64,000 bases of DNA from Firmicutes bacterium UBA5493. GTDB lineage: Bacteria > Bacillota > Limnochordia > Darwinibacteriales > Darwinibacteriaceae. This document shows, piece after piece, positions 61,091 through 64,000 of this stretch. The notes under the pieces are model-generated. The model did not search any database. It was not told where the DNA came from and saw nothing but the letters and a program-made list of their open reading frames with translations. Location: positions 75,411-139,410 of the forward strand of contig DIPH01000051.1 in NCBI GenBank assembly GCA_002424045.1, written 5' to 3'. The position numbers were made by a program, and so were the translations under genes. The first letter of the stretch is position 1, and every line of letters starts with the position of its first letter.

Positions 61091-62413
61091 CTAAGCTTCC
61101 AAAATGTAGCGATTCAAAATAGACTCTAAAAGTTCTTGGCGTCCTGATTTTAAAGCAATTTGATCATGTTCCAAGGCATAAGAGCTCAAGTCATCGAAGT
61201 TCACTTGCCCCTTCACAATCTTCGCGCCAATCCCAGAAGTGTAGCTTTCATAACGATCCGCGACAAACTTCTCGAGTTCACCAGTCTCTAACAAGTGGTG
61301 AGCTACCACCAAACCCCGTGCAAAAGCATCCATACCTGCAATATGGGCATAGAACAAGTCCACAGATTCGTGGGATCCCCTGCGAGCTTTAGCATCGAAA
61401 TTTAAACCTCCAGGAGCCAAACCGCCATTGAGTAGAATCTCATACATCGCTAACGTCGTTGCATATATATTCGTTGGGAATTGATCTGTATCCCAACCTA
61501 AGAGCTCATCTCCCTGGTTGGCATCAACACTACCGAGAAGTCCATTAATCCGAGCTAAACGTAATTCATGTTGAAACGTGTGGCCTGCTAAGGTCGCATG
61601 GTTCGCCTCAATATTGATTTTAAAATCCTTGTCTAAATCGTATGTTTTCAAGAAACCTAGTACGGTACCCACATCATAATCATATTGATGCTTAGTGGGT
61701 TCTTTGGGTTTTGGTTCAATCAGGAACTGACCCGTAAAGCCAATCTTTCGAGCATAATCCACCGCCATATGAAGAAAGCGGGCTAAGTTGTCTAGTTCGA
61801 GTTTCAAGTCTGTATTAAGCAGCGTCTCATAACCTTCCCGGCCACCCCAGAACACATAGTTTTCTCCACCTAATTCCTTGGTGATCTCCAGGGCCTTTTT
61901 TACCCTAGCTGACGCATAAGCAAAGACATCGGCATTTGGAGACGTAGCTGCACCATGCATGAAACGTGGATGGGAGAACAGATTCGATGTACCCCACAAT
62001 AGCTTCTTTCCCGTTCGATCCATTAGTTCTTTAAGTAACTCGACCATCGTATCAAGATTCTCAAAGGTTTCTTTTAAGGTGCTTCCCTCAGGAGCTATGT
62101 CAACGTCATGAAAGCAAAAAAATGGAATTTGCATCTTCTCCATAAACTCAAAGGCTGCAGCAGCGCGTTCTTTAGCAGCTTTCAATGGCTCAGTGAATTG
62201 ATCCCATGGACGCTTGGCCGAAGCTGCACCGAACATATCAACTCCGGCTCCAGTAAGAGTATGCCAATAAGCCATGGAAAAACGCAGATGCTCCTCCATA
62301 GTCTTTCCGCCAATCACCTTTGCGGGATCGTAATAACGAAACGCCAAAGGATTATCCGTTTGGCTACCTTCAAACACGATCTTGTTTATTTCTGGGAAAT
62401 ATACAGTCATCAT
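61091..62413 (-). CDS. xylA: Xylose isomerase (class II)
   Basis: 440 residues from the ATG at 62413 (GGAGG five bases upstream; a second ATG three bases later is equally possible). Catalytic histidine in FFCFHDVDIAPEG, WGGREGYE, metal-site EPKPKEPTKHQYDYD and NIEANHATLAGHTFQHEL, and GSVDANQGDELLGWDTDQFP. It interconverts D-xylose and D-xylulose, and some members act on glucose or ribose. No xylose transporter or XylR is adjacent in the window. Confidence 0.95.
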   Translation of the reverse strand: MMTVYFPEINKIVFEGSQTDNPLAFRYYDPAKVIGGKTMEEHLRFSMAYWHTLTGAGVDMFGAASAKRPWDQFTEPLKAAKERAAAAFEFMEKMQIPFFCFHDVDIAPEGSTLKETFENLDTMVELLKELMDRTGKKLLWGTSNLFSHPRFMHGAATSPNADVFAYASARVKKALEITKELGGENYVFWGGREGYETLLNTDLKLELDNLARFLHMAVDYARKIGFTGQFLIEPKPKEPTKHQYDYDVGTVLGFLKTYDLDKDFKINIEANHATLAGHTFQHELRLARINGLLGSVDANQGDELLGWDTDQFPTNIYATTLAMYEILLNGGLAPGGLNFDAKARRGSHESVDLFYAHIAGMDAFARGLVVAHHLLETGELEKFVADRYESYTSGIGAKIVKGQVNFDDLSSYALEHDQIALKSGRQELLESILNRYILEA

Positions 62414-62481
62414 TGATTCCTCCCCTAATGTTCCTTTCTTCGCCAATCCTCAGTTATCGCAATATTTCACCATCTTCAGGC

Positions 62482-63417
62482 CTAACGTTGTGTCTTCAAA
62501 AACTCCTCTACATCCCTGCGATAAGGAGCAGCTATTGACGTCCCCACTTTTGTAACGGACAAAGCTGCTGCCGCCCCAGCGAATCGGCATGCCTCATAAA
62601 GAGAAGACTTTTCAGCCAATGCCGTAGCAAGCGCACCATTAAAAGCGTCACCCGCGCCTGTAGTGTCGATAGCGTCGACGTCAAAAGCGGGAATATGAAT
62701 GACTTCATCTTGACTCATCGCTAGAGCGCCCAAACTGCCTAGAGTGACCACGACAATGCCTGGACCCTTACTTAAAAGATGCCGAGCTGCCATTTCGGCC
62801 GTAACAAGATCAACCACTTCAATCCCGCTAATAATCTGAGCCTCGTCTGCGTTAGGTGTCAGAACATCCACATTCGCTAGAAGCTCATCAGAAAGTGGCC
62901 TTCCTGGAGCAGGATCCAAAATAACGCGGGTTTTAGCTTCTTGTGCCAACTTAGCAGCATATTCAACGGTCTCAAGTGGTACTTCAAGTTGCATCACAAC
63001 GCAATCTGCCTCGCGAATTGTTTGCCTCGCCTTCTCCACATCACTCATATCAAGAACGTCATTTGAGCCTGGTGCAACGACGATCATGTTTTCTCCGCTA
63101 GAGTCATCCACAATAATGAGGGCGATTCCAGTCGATGCATCGTTCACGCGCTTAACATGAGCTGTCCCTATCCCAGCTTGTATTAGAGAATCATAGGCCA
63201 TATCACCAAATTGATCATCACCTAGCGAAACAACAATGTCTACATGGGCACCAAGTTTTGCAGCAGCAATGGCCTGGTTAGAACCTTTGCCACCGGCCCC
63301 CATATGAAATGGTCCCCCCATCACAGTTTGACCCGGGCTCGGGAACTGAGGACTTTTGGACATTAAATCCACCATAAAACTTCCAATAACCAAAATTCTG
63401 GGTGTCTTGTTGTGCAT
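62482..63417 (-). CDS. Ribokinase-like PfkB sugar kinase (copy 4)
   Basis: 311 residues. ILVIGSFMVDLMSKSPQFPS, GGKGSNQAIAAAKLGA and IDTTGAGDAFNGALATAL identify a ribokinase-type enzyme. It has a different N-terminal motif from the other three copies, so substrate may differ. It is 68 bases upstream of xylA and 81 bases after the second ThuA-like gene. Confidence 0.87.
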   Translation of the reverse strand: MHNKTPRILVIGSFMVDLMSKSPQFPSPGQTVMGGPFHMGAGGKGSNQAIAAAKLGAHVDIVVSLGDDQFGDMAYDSLIQAGIGTAHVKRVNDASTGIALIIVDDSSGENMIVVAPGSNDVLDMSDVEKARQTIREADCVVMQLEVPLETVEYAAKLAQEAKTRVILDPAPGRPLSDELLANVDVLTPNADEAQIISGIEVVDLVTAEMAARHLLSKGPGIVVVTLGSLGALAMSQDEVIHIPAFDVDAIDTTGAGDAFNGALATALAEKSSLYEACRFAGAAAALSVTKVGTSIAAPYRRDVEEFLKTQR

Positions 63418-63454
63418 GACCCAAACAACCCCTTTATCTGCAAGCTATCTAAAT

Positions 63455-63479
63455 GTGGCCCCTGTTATCCAGAGGCCAC
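63455..63479 (-). other. Intercistronic hairpin between the ThuA-like and ribokinase genes
   Basis: GTGGCCCCT / AGAGGCCAC, nine pairs with one mismatch and a 7-base loop, 19 bases after the ThuA-like stop. No U-tract. Confidence 0.5.
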
Positions 63480-63498
63480 TTCACATTCGCTCTTGGAT

Positions 63499-64000
63499 CT
63501 AACGATTTTGAGAGAGCCAATCCACTAATTGACTCCAAAAATGCGGATAGCTTTCCCATTCGGTAAACGACAACGACCCCCAATGTGGAGAGCAATCACT
63601 GGCAAATGCCGCTACACGCCCCTTACCAAAGTCACCGACAGTGACAAAAGCATCCTCATCAACACTCAAGAGTACTTCGGCATCAGGCTTGGCTGAAAGT
63701 TTGTTGTAACCTAAGAAAGATGGCCATTCATGAGGGATCCCCGACAAAATTGGATGATCTTTGACCTCGACTTTCGGTGTGCAGCCTTCTGGCTTTTCCA
63801 TGCGATCATCATACCCCACCAAATTCACGGGTAACACATCAGCTATTGGTGTGTGTTTATAGTGTGCTCTACCTTCGAAGCCAGAAAATGACATATACCC
63901 ACCGACCATTAAAAAGCCGCCACCCTGACTAACAAAGTCCTTGATTGCAACTAATGGATTCGGTCTGGTCATACCACCAACTAAAACGTCTGGTGGCAGC
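63499..64000 (-). CDS. ThuA-like / amidotransferase-like protein (copy 2, N-terminus beyond the window)
   Basis: The frame is open to the window edge, so the protein continues beyond position 64000; 166 C-terminal residues are visible. It aligns without gaps to copy 1: FLMVGGYMSFSGFEGRAHYK (copy 1 FLMVGGYLSFTGIDGKGKY), YNKLSAKPDAEVL and AAFASDCSPHWGS. An internal ATG at 63972 is inside the conserved region and is not the start. It lies upstream of ribokinase copy 4. Confidence 0.72.
   Translation of the reverse strand, partial: LPPDVLVGGMTRPNPLVAIKDFVSQGGGFLMVGGYMSFSGFEGRAHYKHTPIADVLPVNLVGYDDRMEKPEGCTPKVEVKDHPILSGIPHEWPSFLGYNKLSAKPDAEVLLSVDEDAFVTVGDFGKGRVAAFASDCSPHWGSLSFTEWESYPHFWSQLVDWLSQNR

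Noticed and set aside
1..64000. CRISPR arrays, tRNA, rRNA, tmRNA or prophage
   Set aside because: No regularly spaced repeats, cloverleaf-like tRNA sequences, conserved rRNA segments or phage structural genes were seen. The dispersed palindromes are irregularly spaced and are not a CRISPR array.

Overview
The window looks like a chromosomal segment of a saccharolytic, anaerobe-like bacterium of the Firmicutes (Bacillota) line. Evidence includes strong AGGAGG ribosome binding sites, frequent GTG/TTG starts, a BceRS-type two-component system, sugar ABC transporters without their own ATPase, a CcpA-type cre site and a LacI regulator. Two traits point to an outer membrane: none of the six substrate-binding proteins has a lipobox cysteine, and there is an Na+-NQR-type gene cluster. 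A diderm Firmicutes lineage (for example Limnochordia/Hydrogenispora-like) is my best guess; this is inference, not proof.

Layout. 1-5.6 kb: 5' part of a sensor kinase, its response regulator, a threonine aldolase-like lyase, an M24 peptidase whose start lies in a broken acetyltransferase gene, a Gfo/Idh/MocA oxidoreductase and a GNAT acetyltransferase. 5.8-9.1 kb: a sugar ABC importer. 9.1-11.6 kb: HD hydrolase, an unknown protein, a nitroreductase and an internally deleted AraC/GyrI-type gene. 11.7-16.6 kb: an operon nqrBCDEF (no nqrA), a hypothetical gene and a ferritin-like gene. 16.8-18.8 kb: divergent cold-shock protein and DEAD-box helicase with a structured leader. 19-25.1 kb: an Opp-type ABC operon behind a consensus promoter. 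25.1-27.2 kb: decayed genes around a solitary peroxiredoxin.

27.3-40.1 kb, all on the minus strand, is the most interesting part. An operon starting at a TTGACA/TACAAT promoter with a cre site encodes a cytoplasmic GH172 (DUF2961) glycosidase, a sugar-binding protein, two permeases, a KpsF-like sugar-phosphate isomerase without CBS domains, a ribokinase-like kinase and a GH38 alpha-mannosidase. Just downstream is a four-gene set: HAD phosphatase, a deoxyhypusine-synthase-like protein, a heptose-kinase-like PfkB protein and a GmhA-like isomerase. I propose that the first set imports D-arabinose-containing (or related furanoside) oligosaccharides and enters the pentose phosphate pathway through D-arabinose 5-phosphate.

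40.2-47.7 kb is a graveyard (P-type ATPase, LacI, binding protein and hicAB remnants) surrounding a DUF4143 ATPase and a UgpBAE-type importer. 47.9-57.6 kb is a LacI-controlled nucleoside operon: regulator, ribokinase, BMP-type importer, nucleoside hydrolase, M20 peptidase and a ThuA-like protein. 57.8-64 kb carries a second isomerase/ribokinase pair, xylulokinase, xylose isomerase, a fourth ribokinase-like gene and a second ThuA-like protein cut by the window end.

Two patterns cut across the window: a dispersed GGGGACTGTCCC-type palindromic repeat sitting mostly at gene 3' ends, and a hairpin without a strong U-tract just after the binding-protein gene of each intact importer operon. I saw no tRNA, rRNA, CRISPR array or intact insertion sequence.
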